A DNA stretch of 64,000 nucleotides from assembly GCF_001949145.1 (NCBI RefSeq), contig NW_019091403.1, positions 841,391 through 905,390 of the forward strand, in the 5' to 3' direction. The number at the start of each line of letters is the position of its first letter. Position 1 is the stretch's first letter. The notes under the pieces were generated by a model. The model searched no databases. It saw nothing but the letters and a program-made list of their open reading frames with translations, and was not told the origin of the DNA. The DNA comes from Acanthaster planci (Eukaryota; Echinodermata; Asteroidea; Valvatida; Acanthasteridae). The position numbers and the translations under genes were made by a program. Shown here piece after piece: positions 41,501-50,936 of this stretch.

Positions 41501-42204
41501 TTCTGAAATGGAATTTAATCCATCCATGAAATTTTTTTCTACTTTATCTACTATTCAATATCTGAGATTAGTCTTTTCTTGTACAATGAATGACTTGGTA
41601 TTTTGAGGAAGCCATGTCACTGTCTTGTGTAAATTCTTCAACACACGTAGTTAGTGATCTTTGGGTGTATTTTTCCTATTCATAGGCCAAGCAGGAAGAG
41701 TTAAAAGAACTAGAGTCTCTCCTGGCTGAACCGTCCCTGTCAGCATCTAGTATCCAAGAATGGAGGACGTCTCACAAGGACCTGCTGGAACATGTCCTGA
41801 AGGGTCCGAAACCATGCAGTCCCAGTGACTCGGATTCAGATATGGAGGGGGATGAGAAGGGCAGAGCTGTCAATGGAAATCCAAATCGAGAATCAGTCGG
41901 GGCTGGTGATGGAGACGTCTTTGAAGAACCCAGCGGGAATACAGAAACTGTGATTGTGGCAGAAAACCAAACCTCGGCAACCACACGGACAGACTGTGGG
42001 GTCACTGCAGAAGATTGTGCTGGTGTTGGGAATAGGAATGAGGATGAAGCTGGAAATGTGGGTAGCAGCGACTCCAGGGAATCCTCCAAGATGGCCTCTC
42101 CTCAGGCCATGTCAGAGGTCAGTGGGATGGCAGGGTCGTCACCGGTCCTTGGAGATAACATCAGGGTCCGTACTTTCAGTGGGTCATCGGAAACCAGCCT
42201 CTGA
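23531..42204 (+). CDS. CNKSR: Connector enhancer of kinase suppressor of Ras (CNK)
   Basis: Membrane-associated scaffold that links Ras, Raf and Rho-family signalling. Exons: 23531-23588, 27382-27545, 28191-28393, 28621-28756, 28966-29085, 29533-29595, 30560-30628, 31072-31334, 32597-32796, 33115-33685, 34012-34072, 34299-34502, 34849-34922, 35588-35772, 36185-36577, 39512-39541, 40581-40903, 41686-42204. They sum to exactly 1212 codons. Order: SAM domain (residues 1-75; GHQELMLEAIDLL), CRIC region with SNLANLLEQRLQ and KTLISWLDR, PDZ (GLFIKTSTIDGIHYITG, DELLRVNEQTV), a Ser/Pro-rich linker, PH domain (QGWLHKKSDTKQTF to DKEKWMGKLGLAA), an acidic Ser-rich stretch, then a charged C-terminal helix (LQRTLKAKQEELKELESLL) as in vertebrate CNKSR2. 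Acidic, Ser-rich tail. A 30-bp microexon (39512-39541) is inferred because it keeps the frame. The proximal acceptor of exon 17 is duplicated upstream. The single gene stands for the vertebrate CNKSR1-3 set, so no paralogue number is given. Confidence 0.95.
27223..27277. repeat. Hairpin CCTCAAYCCTCCAAAATCC
   Basis: 19-bp arms, one mismatch, around a 16-base loop, just upstream of CNKSR exon 2. Related AATCCTCYRAAATCC words occur at 26950-27050, and a similar hairpin occurs at 34.1 kb. Confidence 0.6.
29948..30445. repeat. 12-bp minisatellite with assembly gap
   Basis: Dozens of copies of GTCTGGTCTTGT and variants inside a CNKSR intron. The array is interrupted by 131 N at 30127-30257, so its true length is unknown. 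The long open frames across it are repeat artefacts. Confidence 0.95.
30127..30257. other. Assembly gap (131 N)
   Basis: Run of N inside the minisatellite; array collapse is likely. Confidence 0.99.
34108..34163. repeat. Hairpin AACCCTAACCCTCCTCAATCC
   Basis: Imperfect inverted repeat in a short CNKSR intron, with arms at about 34112-34128 and 34145-34162. Similar in word content to the hairpin at 27.2 kb. Confidence 0.55.
35394..35514. mobile_element. Foldback MITE-like palindrome, copy 2
   Basis: The left arm (GCTGCCATCTTGCGGGCCAG, then CTTTTGTTACACAGGG) matches the reverse complement of the right arm (CCCTGTGGAACAAAAGATC, then CTGCAAGATGGCTACCATGC). Arms are about 50 bp around a loop of about 25 bp. 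Same family as 6958-7077 and 44880-45007. It lies in the CNKSR intron splitting the PH domain, 74 bp upstream of the exon at 35588. Confidence 0.85.
37520..37775. repeat. 88-bp tandem repeat, three copies
   Basis: Units starting about 37520, 37608 and 37696, each with TCAGTGTCTCCCAGTTATCA (or a variant) and TTTATGCATGTAATAGG, in a CNKSR intron. Confidence 0.9.
38021..38483 (+). mobile_element. 460-bp interspersed element, plus copy
   Basis: Starts AACCACTTTGTGCCGGGGCA and ends GTAGCCACCAGACAGT. An inverted relative lies at 42312-42777. Both share AGCAGATTACCACTG, CTAATCTGGCCC and GAAATACTCAGG in the same order. No coding capacity, so a non-autonomous transposon is likely. It lies in the CNKSR intron between 36577 and 39512. 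Confidence 0.8.
39820..39966. repeat. 49-bp tandem repeat, three copies
   Basis: Units at 39820, 39869 and 39918 containing CTGCTGGGTACAGTGCCATG are nearly identical, so the expansion is recent. CNKSR intron. Confidence 0.95.
40413..40602. repeat. 95-bp tandem duplication across a splice acceptor
   Basis: Copy 1 (40413-40507) and copy 2 (40508-40602) both run from GGTCACARTYTTGACTGCG through the pyrimidine tract CTAACCTTTCACCCTYAG to ATGAAGCCATGAGCCAGGCC. Copy 2 supplies the acceptor and first 22 bases of CNKSR exon 17. Copy 1 is a decoy acceptor. Confidence 0.92.
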
Positions 42205-42311
42205 ATGCTTTCATGAATTCCGTTGATGGAGTTTTACAGAGTAACGACTGTGAAACTTTGAGGCAAAAAATTCATCATTTCAATTTATGGACGTTTACAC
42301 CCACACCAATT

Positions 42312-42777
42312 ACTGTCTGGTGGCCACTCTAGTCTGACAGACAAAATCTATTGATGCCTGAGTATTTCAGCCAGGCTTGCAGCCTTGTAAAAACAGCCCA
42401 GATTGTGCGGTGTTATATAACTTCCTTTTGTTCACGAACCTGGCACAGTGTACTGCTGACCTCTCTTTAATAGGGGCCAGATTAGCACGCAGCGGTGCTG
42501 TGTGGCTCATCGCTGCGGTGGTGGAGCGCTTTTTTCCGCAGTGGTAATCTGCTCACACTAAATGCCCCAAACCATGGTATGCTGTTTCAAAACAAGGCTG
42601 GATTATCTCCACTATTGAGAGTGAAAAAATATCGGTAATGCCCAGCAGCCTGGTCTTTTGTTCCGGGTATGGTATTTTGTTACAAGGCCCAGTTCCCTTT
42701 GTCCATTTTCGGAGACCCTGGCCTCGCGCATAAACACACGGTGCCTGAAATCGGGCGCCCCGGCAGGAAGTGGTTAA
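42312..42777 (-). mobile_element. 460-bp interspersed element, inverted copy
   Basis: Reverse-orientation relative of 38021-38483, length 466 bp, starting ACTGTCTGGTGGCCACTCTAG and ending GGAAGTGGTT. It lies in the probable CNKSR 3' UTR, before the AATAAA at 42825. Confidence 0.8.
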
Positions 42778-43258
42778 TTCCTTCACCACAATTTGAAGCT
42801 GTTTACAGTAGAGCTGTAAACTAGAATAAAAAATCCAGGAAATGCTCTTTACATTTGTAGGATGTATATAATTTCTTGTGTGAGCTTACTTATCTTGTTT
42901 TAAAGAATCCGTATTATTTGTGAATATAAAATGTGAGACACCTCCCTCAAGGTAAATTTCAGCATTCAGGCAATGACTGCCTCTATTTTTGTATGGTTCT
43001 GTATGAAAACCCTTTCTGTGTATTTATACAACTCCTGTAACTACGTGTAACCAGAACATTTGGTGAGACGTGTTCAAAAAGAACTTCATGTCAATTGACT
43101 CGTACTGCCAGTTAGTGATCTATCTGCTGGAAGTCCTGTGAACAGTGTACTTTAAGAAGAAATCAATGAATTTAGAAAATTAAACTGTCTTGGGCATTTA
43201 CTTCACAGCATCACAAATCTATTTCATAACATCACTTATTCTTCATAGAATAAGCGAT

Positions 43259-43404
43259 GAATAGAATAGCGATTATAGATCATAGAATAGCGATTATAGA
43301 TCATAGAATAGCGATTATAGATCATAGAATAGCGATTATAGATCATAGAATAGCGATTATAGATCATAGAATAGCAATTATAGATCATAGAATAGCGATT
43401 ATAT
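43259..43404. repeat. 21-bp minisatellite, about seven copies
   Basis: Nearly perfect copies of CATAGAATAGCGATTATAGAT. The unit length is a multiple of three, so it gives a repetitive open frame (IAIIDHR) that I do not regard as a gene. Confidence 0.97.
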
Positions 43405-44553
43405 CAAATTGTACAGTTAATATTTTGTTGCCTTTTGTAAGTAAATGTGCTAAGTATTTTGTCACATTATGCTGATTTCTGGTTTGAGAAAGAAGGCAGC
43501 ATGGTCTTCTGTTCCTTTTGCTATCAAGTTAAGGGTTACTAATGCAGTTTTCAGAAGTATTATAATTCACTCTTGAAAAAAAGTACAACCAAGAGGTATA
43601 GACATATAAAGGCATAGCATATTATTTTTATCTATTATTTAATTCAGGACTATGGGTGTGTTCAATTTTGTTTTGTATATTAAAATGAAAAGATTATTCA
43701 GACAAATGGTACACCGTTAATGGATTTATGTACAAAAGCTGTAAAGGGTGTTACAAGTGTACAAATTAAGATATGTACATTTAGCACTGCTGAATACTAT
43801 GGAGAATGATTATTAAGAATTCAATTGTATTGTTGGAAAAGTATTTCTTTGTCTTCTGTTGACCAGTGTCATAGCTTGTAGTGCCTTCTGCATGAGGCAG
43901 AGAGCCAATAATAGGCCCAGTTTCACTTACATAGGTCGCTGGAATCTCTGAGGAATGCTGTTTCGTTTTTCTTCACTGTTTGGCTTCTACTTGATCATTT
44001 CTGTGTTTTAAATATGGGCATTTTTGTTTTACTTTTTGTTTACATAGTTTAACCAAAAAAGGATTACAAAGCAAATACTTGGATGGTTCTTTATCATATG
44101 ACAAGTTTAATTTCTTTCATGTTTGTTTATACAAATTGTGTTTTTCAAAATAACAAGTTTGTGAATTTCCTGTTAATGTACATTTGTTGAATTATTTCAT
44201 TCATCGCACAATCAAGCTCTTAAAATGTTGTCATGTGTGATCAACTTCAAATGGCAGGTGCACCAAGCCACAAGAGACAAGTATTCTGCCAATGCTTCAG
44301 TGAGTACAAACAAATATGAACCAAGTTAAGGCACACTGTCAGAAAGAGCTTGACTAAAATTCCCTCACCTGTGACATTAACTCACACATTTTGGCAGCTA
44401 GAGGGCGGGCTTTCTTGTGAGCAATTCTACTGTGCTTTCCAACTGGCCTTGTGTCTTAAAATAGTTTGACAGATGGCTAGTGTGGGAACACGACTTAGGT
44501 GAGCTAAAAACAACAATATACTAATGTCTACCATAGAGGTCATCCGACCAAGA

Positions 44554-47500
44554 TCAGTTGACATCAAACCAGTGGTCAGCCATACACTGAGGGTTCCATT
44601 TGATGCTGCAGACCCAACACCATTCAAACTTGCATTGTTGAACGGTGCACACCATGTGCATGCATCCTCCTGCGATGAGATCAGAAAAAAATGATGACTT
44701 CAGCTGGTCAACAGAAGCGCAGCCCCCTGCCCTGTTTGTATTTGATGCTCTGAGTTTGCAAAGGAATTAGAGGTTAACATTTTTGACACATTAATAATTG
44801 ATGTCAAATACTGTGTCTGGCATATGGACACAAAATGTCCACACTTGTCTGTGTTCCATTGCACTTTTCCAGTAAAGATTGTGCATGACGGTCATCTTTC
44901 CAGTAACTGCTTTTGTTACGGAGGGACACCACAAAAACTCTACTCATGTATATATCCCTGTGGAACAAAAGCTCTTACCAGAAAAATGGCTGCCATGCAC
45001 ATCCTCCATTGGAAGAATGCTTCATTGCCCGTGGAAGCCATTTTGTGTCCAGTCTTCAAAAGTGTTATGGTATTTTTCCATGCTGTAAGTTGCGCTTGTG
45101 TGCGTTCAAAAGTTATGGCTTCGGCTGAAAATGACGTGCACCTGTGGTAGCCACTGAGTAGCCGCTGTAGTCATTATCCACTGACTTATATGTGGCTCCA
45201 AGCCACAGCCACTCAATTTGGACGTTAAACCTACTTACCATTTTTCTCCACAGGTGCCTTGCATTTTGGGCACGGCTTGGTCGTCTTTTGGATGGTCTCT
45301 CGGCTTTGATTCAATTCCCACTGTGCCTCCGCCCCTTTCTGGCTCCTCACGGTGAAAGTGGCCCCACCCCCATCCATGACGGGTCCTGCCTCCATCATGA
45401 CGCAGTCCCCGTGGTGGTAAGCATTGCGACACTCACGACAGAAAACAAACTAGGCAAAAGGTTGATGGTAATTTGGGTGAAGCCAATCAATTGAGTTCAA
45501 TCGACTCACTGACGGGTACGTTTTGTGTTTCAACTACATTGTTACATGTAATGATACAATGTATAACAATTCCCTGATAAGCAAAGAGTGTATTACTGTG
45601 TAGCAATTGCAGGGGTAGGGTTCTAACCCTCTCGTCCTCCATTGGCACACTGATAAAACAATCACACAACAGAAGTCCTGGATTCAGGGTGTTTTGGGAG
45701 GAGGGCATTCTAATTCAGTACCAGATTGCAGATCTTCATGTCCCTTTGTCCTATGTTCATTGCTTACCCCGCATCCGTGACCAGCCTGTTGGACACACTC
45801 AATTCTACGTGATCCAGGGTCCGGCACCAGACCCGCCCCACACCCAGGGGAAGGGCAGAGTATGCCGCCATCTTGCAGCAAACATTCCTCTGCTCCAAAT
45901 CGCTGATATCTGCCATACTGAACAAAGCAGAAGTTTTCCATTTGTGTGCTCCACCTTCCAAAGACCCAGTTTCATAAAATAAAAACTTGTAGCTTATTCT
46001 TTAAACTTGTTAAAGTAAATTCACCTTACATGTTCACAGACTAAAAAGGCCACTTTTGGGGAATTGGCTTAGTGTCAGTGTAGCGGTAGATATGTATTAC
46101 ATACAGTGCCAACATTTCTTTTGCATTGGGTAATACTTGCTTCAAAACTGGGAATTTGTTGATGGCTTCCTTGACTGTTTACTTCACATTGCTGCAGAAC
46201 CTCTTCCCAAGAAGAGGTAACCTTGTGAAGATCTGGTTTAAGTCAAGGTTCACACCAACTGCATTATGTGGACCTCTTTCGTCCTCAGGCGCGTATGTGT
46301 GTGGAGGCATTTGAGACCTGAAAACATCCAAGAATTGTTACCAGCATCCTACCTGCTCTACACCCAGCACCCTGAAATGATGGGTCTCCTTGATGAATGA
46401 GTCGGGACATCCACCTGAAAAGAAAAGAGGGGAAAGCAGGAAAAAGATATTTTGATCAAACCAAAGGGAAACGAAATGAGAGAAATGTAACAAAACTCAT
46501 GTGACGTGTTCTAAAGTGAGAAATGTTCAGCAGTGTAAATTTCCTGGGCAGAAAAGGTTTCTGCTTAGCACTGACCCCCTGGTCCTGATCCTACCTGGGC
46601 AAGGCAAGGTATAGCCCAGCTCTTCATCGGCTGTGAAGCCTCTCTCATCAAGTTTGACTTGACAGTAGGATGTGAAACAGTCTAGGCAGACAGTATGACG
46701 GCTCGCACAAGGAAAGACCAGCACTGGATTGCTGAGGAATACGTAACGACACAATCAAAGGCCGTGTTTCCAACACAAGACTTCAAACCAGAGGTACGAT
46801 ATTATAAAAAGTTTGAAAAAGTGGGTGGTTTTACAGGAGCACTGATAAAATCTGCATTAAAAGTTAGAGTGCTTATAACACAAGTTGACTTTCTGAGAAA
46901 ATTCAACTATCTTTTAAAATGAGGCAGGTAATCCAAATACTTGGACTGGTTTTAATAATTTTTGTCTCACCGAATATCTTCACAGATGAAGCAGACTACA
47001 TCCCTTGTGTTGCATTTGATGAGGTACAGAGCAACAGATCTGTGGTTGTCGGAAGTAGGATGAGTGCCGCATTTGAAATAAAACTCCTGCAAAACAATTT
47101 CAGAATGGAGAAATATCAGTTGGATTGCTCACTTTATTTCCAAAAGGCTTGCACAAAAATGTGAAACTGTCCTTGCTTGCTTAAAACTAAGAAAATTCAG
47201 CTTTGTCAAATACCTACAGCAATTGTTCCTGGACATCCGTCGGATTGGCAAGCTCCTGAGATCTTGACCGGTGTCAAGACGTCATCCCAGCAAGACGGAT
47301 CCTAAAACAGCAACAGAGGAGTCCAGGAAAAAACGATAGCCAGTTACGTTCTCTGTGAAAAGAAACCAAGCTATGAAAATATCACTGAAGTTTTTCTACC
47401 GATGATATCCGAGATCCTTACCTGTTGGACAACAAACGTTCCCCCCTTGCATGTCCTGCAGCAAACTCGGAGCTTTCCTGGCTGAACTGAGCGGCAAGGA

Positions 47501-49074
47501 GACTTGCAGTACACGTAGAGCTGGGGTTTCAATCTCCTGGCTGAGACAGGCAGACAGGAGACGGAACTCAGAATACACACCCATGCTAAGAAAACTGTGA
47601 GTGCCGTTTCAAACGAGCATCAAGGATGCAAACACAGATCCTGATCAGATACATTCCCATCTTCTCTTTCCTCCATATCATGGATTGAATTGCTATTTCT
47701 CTCAAGCATAACCATCAAGTATATCCACACTTCATTTAAAATGCCAGTTGATAGCCATATATCGGGGCAACCTGGTTACATTTTCAAGAAGTACATACCA
47801 GCCTCATTCTTCATTAGCTCTTGATCACCTTGTGGTTCAAGATCAGCGATGTGAGCATCAAGGGAGCTATACCCTTCTTGTCCTCCCTCTGGTGGTGCCT
47901 CAGCTTTGAGCTGGCTCAACGCATCGTTGTCCCTTCTCCTTGACGATTGTTTCCTTGCTGCAAACAATGTGCTGTATTCTTGCAGCTGACAGTCCTGTTC
48001 GATTGGAAGTTAAAGTGCTTGGTTGTCAAGGGAATCATTTCACTTCTGTCCGCGGAGAGAAAGAAGATATGACCATGCTGCAGCAAAACTTAAAATCTAT
48101 CAAAAGAAGGCAATATTACAGGTTTTGATGGCCGAAGCGCAAGATTGGAGAAGATTCTGTAGTTGTAACAACCACACAAACTGATTTTGAAGAAACATTC
48201 ATTCATTCATCCCATATATGCAACAGGTGTATTTGACAAAGCCTAATTATAGGTTGTAAATCTTTACGCGATATATCTGTGCTGCAACATGATTTGCCCA
48301 AATAGCACAAAAGGGACGGAGTGAACGTACGTTTACAGCTTAGCTACAGAATCTACCAAATAAGCAGGCACCTCCGTGACCTTGTTTATGTTACCTGTGA
48401 TTGGTTGGTATGCGAGGTCAGTGGGGACACCCGATCACACAATCTTTGTGCAATCAATGGATCTGATTGAACGATTTGTCAACAATTCCACCATTGGCCA
48501 ATTGACTTTCTTTCAAATTGATGGTTGTTTTCAAGAAAGGGAAGTAAAGTTGGAGACAGATCATGCAGATAGATAGAGTGATCAAATCATGGTGTAGATC
48601 AGCTCGATTATATGCACAACATTCACAGGCACTGAACATGCCGAGCAGTATATTTTCAATTTCCATTTGCAATTATCCCTAGGGGCCACTCACATAACTG
48701 TTACCTGGTCACGTGACATAGGGAAGAAAGGGCATTCATTACCACTAGAACACTGTTCCTATAATAAGGAAAACGGAAAACGAAGTCCACTTTTTCAAAA
48801 GAAAGCTTTGGGAAAATATATAACCAAATTAATATTTTTCCACCACTGTTCCACCCTGATGAATTTTTTAAAATGCTTTTTTCAATCCCTTTACCTGCAA
48901 TTTCAATCCATCATCCAATTGTTTCCCACAGAATATGACAGCAATGTCGGATGGTTTCAAATCTTCATCGCTATGGTAACGGGCAATTTCACTTTTCAAG
49001 CGTCCGACGGTCCACGCAGGTTCTACCGCTACGGTGCGACTGTACCCGCCAAACTTGACGACGATTTCAAACAT
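44554..49074 (-). CDS. PRKN: Parkin, RBR E3 ubiquitin ligase
   Basis: RING-between-RING ubiquitin ligase, activated by PINK1, that marks damaged mitochondria. Exons in gene order: 49074-48895 (Ubl; ATG at 49074, AVIFCGKQL), one uncertain exon near 48200-48120, 47957-47799 (linker), 47540-47422 (RING0; [19 protein letters not shown]), 47301-47218, 47086-46971, 46731-46595 (RING1), 46414-46353 ([10 protein letters not shown]), 45917-45768 (IBR), 45450-45239 ([10 protein letters not shown] linker with [25 protein letters not shown]), 44669-44554 (RING2; GGCMHMVC with the catalytic cysteine, ending ADHWFDVN). The confirmed exons give about 445 residues, against 465 in human. The phospho-ubiquitin-binding residues (GKLR, HHFR) and the REP tryptophan are kept. 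The usual C-terminus is WFDV; here one Asn is added. Gene span is only 4.5 kb. Ancient tandem relics lie at 58.5 and 59.8 kb. Confidence 0.93.
44880..45007. mobile_element. Foldback MITE-like palindrome, copy 3 (diverged)
   Basis: Shares GTAACTGCTTTTGTTACGG on the left and CCCTGTGGAACAAAAG, AAATGGCTGCCATGCA on the right with the copies at 7.0 and 35.4 kb. The arms are more diverged and the loop is longer. It lies in a parkin intron. Confidence 0.65.
48120..48204 (-). CDS. PRKN: Candidate second Ubl exon of parkin
   Basis: The frame reads [17 protein letters not shown], similar in spacing to the last Ubl strand of parkin, where the PINK1 target serine precedes IVHIV. The donor CCT|GTAATA joins in frame with the linker exon if that exon starts at GCAAG|GAAACA (47952). 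However, no AG acceptor directly precedes the frame: a GAAT-type tetranucleotide run stands there. So the left boundary is unresolved. Either the exon is elsewhere, or the run contains a sequence error, or a non-canonical site is used. Confidence 0.35.
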
Positions 49075-49275
49075 TTCTGGCTTTCTGTTCCTCAAGCTCT
49101 TGGAGAGTCTAAGTTACTGAGTCTAAGCCTCCTGTAGTGTTAAATGAACATTGCCCTCGTGAGAAGTTGACGATCTAAATAAGTAGTAAGTTAGTAAGAA
49201 GTCCAACCTCCATCCATCCAACTTGCACAGCTTGAGTTTTCAATATTCATATACCGGAAATGAACGGAGGCTGCC

Positions 49276-49530
49276 ATGTTTGTTGAAGAGCGCCCCCATG
49301 TTCTCGAGTGCGCCAACAAGTTTAGAAGTTTTGGTGAGTGCACCTTAAATTTTGGTTTACTTTTAGTGTTGTTCTTGGCATTTTCTAGTACGTTAAAACC
49401 GAACGTGTAAGTTTAATTTTTTTGGCCAAAAATTAAACACAGAACATTCACGTTTGACTTTATTCACTCAGGACCATGGCAAGGGAAACTCTACTGGTTC
49501 GTCAGTTTGCTTTTTAAAATTTTCAAGTGA
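49276..49530 (+). CDS. Possible 38-residue spliced micro-ORF, divergent from parkin
   Basis: Exon 1, 49276-49333, starts at an ATG preceded by CTGCC and ends at GTGAGT. Exon 2, 49472-49530, follows a TTTATTCACTCAG acceptor. Joined, they give 39 codons including stop: a charged N-terminus (MFVEERPHVLECANKFRSFG) and a hydrophobic, aromatic C-terminal half (LYWFVSLLFKIFK). Not recognised. It starts 200 bp from the parkin ATG on the other strand. It could equally be a 5' UTR exon or chance. Confidence 0.2.
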
Positions 49531-50769
49531 CACACCAACTTTTTTTTTTCATTTTGCACAAAAGTGTACCCGGCGCGAAGGGGAAACGCCGTCCAGTCGT
49601 CTTTTCCTGTATGTGATGGCAGCTTATATATACCGTGGCGATCAACACTAGAAGGACTGCCGGTCATTCCCATCTTGTAATGAGACGATTACCCAATTTG
49701 AAATCTGAAATATTCGATTGCCTTCATACGCTGATCAACTATTTTCGTGTTCTTGAGCAATAGTGTAAAAATGGAGCCCATTCTGGAAAATGGGACTGAG
49801 ACTATTGGTTTTGTTGTCGATGGAAATCTTGGCAATTTAATCTGCCCGGTTGACTGCACAATGGGTGTTACGGCCGATAACAGAACTCCTTTCTTTTTAG
49901 TTTTTTTTTTAATTTTGTTTCTATTTTGCTTATACAACAGATGGGCATATTTTTTAGTACTCAAATAATAACTGCATTATTACAAAGCAATGCGCTCTTT
50001 TCTAATGTCAGTATTCAGTGTTTCCTTGAATTAATTTCACTTGTTCTGTTTCCACTCATAAACTATGCACACAGGATCATCCACGTACATATATCATGTC
50101 TAAAATGGGCAGATTAGATACCATTTGCCCTGTGTTTGTAATGGTGGTTTATGCGTCTCCGTATCTGGAGACTGTTTGCTTGTTAGAAGCTTTGATAGCT
50201 ATCACTTGTGCCGAGTTGTTCGAAATGCATGGTGCCAAAGTCTACTCATGAGACCCATTTATAAGTACAAGTAGCAGCAGGCAGTGACCCAACAGGTGAA
50301 TACCAAGCTGTGTCATGGTAATTATGAGAGAAGAAAAAGAATAAAAAACAGGGTATTTCGGTTGTGGAGTCGCAAGGCTATTAAAAGCTTCTGGGTCTAG
50401 TACGAACTACTTATGTATAGCCTTGGTTTCAGTTGGTTATACAGGACTGCAGCTTGATGCGATCGACGCAAACAGTGCAGGGCGATTGAAACCTGTTATG
50501 AATAAACGGCTTCAAATAAAGACTCGCCTCTCCAGCGCAATGACTTGCCAAAACCACTGAGAGCAAAGTACAAACGTGAGATTTCCATTAACGAAATATT
50601 ACGATATCGTGAAAGGTCGCCCTACTACAAAACCTGTTTTGGTGAAGTTAAGCCAGGGTAAAGTAGCCTTTGAGTTAATTTTTGAAAGGAACCAGAGAAC
50701 TGGAAAAATCCGGATCTGAAGCAAAGGCAGTTCATAGATTGAGACAACGTTAACTTTTGATAATAACTC

Positions 50770-50936
50770 TAAATATTGCACAAAACACATGTACCATATC
50801 GTGGAGTCGCATACGAATGAATAAATTCATTTCTTTTATGCTTCTGCAACGATTGCTCCAAAAAAGAAACACAAACATGCGACGTATCTGCGACTGAAAA
50901 CTGAAGACGGTTGCTGAAACAGGGAGAAAGTCTAAC
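50770..50936 (+). promoter_or_regulatory. Conserved upstream block of SLC16-like gene A
   Basis: The block GTGGAGTCGCATAC to GACTGAAAACTGAAGA directly upstream of the start codon is strongly conserved with 62045-62211 upstream of gene B, while neighbouring intergenic sequence has diverged. Contains a CRE-like TGCGACGTA (TGACGTA in gene B). Probably core promoter plus 5' UTR (inference). Confidence 0.45.

Larger units (their letters stand above)
42205..44553. other. CNKSR 3' UTR and intergenic region to parkin
   Basis: No coding exon between two convergent genes. It contains the minus copy of the 460-bp element, an AATAAA at about 42825-42830, a 21-bp minisatellite and AT-rich sequence that probably includes both 3' UTRs. 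Confidence 0.6.
49075..50936. other. Intergenic region between parkin and SLC16-like gene A
   Basis: Divergent promoters of parkin (minus) and transporter A (plus). It holds a possible two-exon micro-ORF at 49276-49530. Segments at 50140-50300 and 50400-50936 have diverged copies at 60.94-61.1 and 61.7-62.2 kb, part of the segmental duplication. PACRG, the usual head-to-head neighbour of parkin in vertebrates, was not seen. Confidence 0.6.

Noticed and set aside
43257-43475. ORF with repeated IAIIDHR
   Set aside because: Direct product of the 21-bp minisatellite; no start context or conserved flank.
49100-50936. PACRG next to parkin
   Set aside because: I looked for PACRG-like exons in the divergent position and found none; the neighbour is a transporter.
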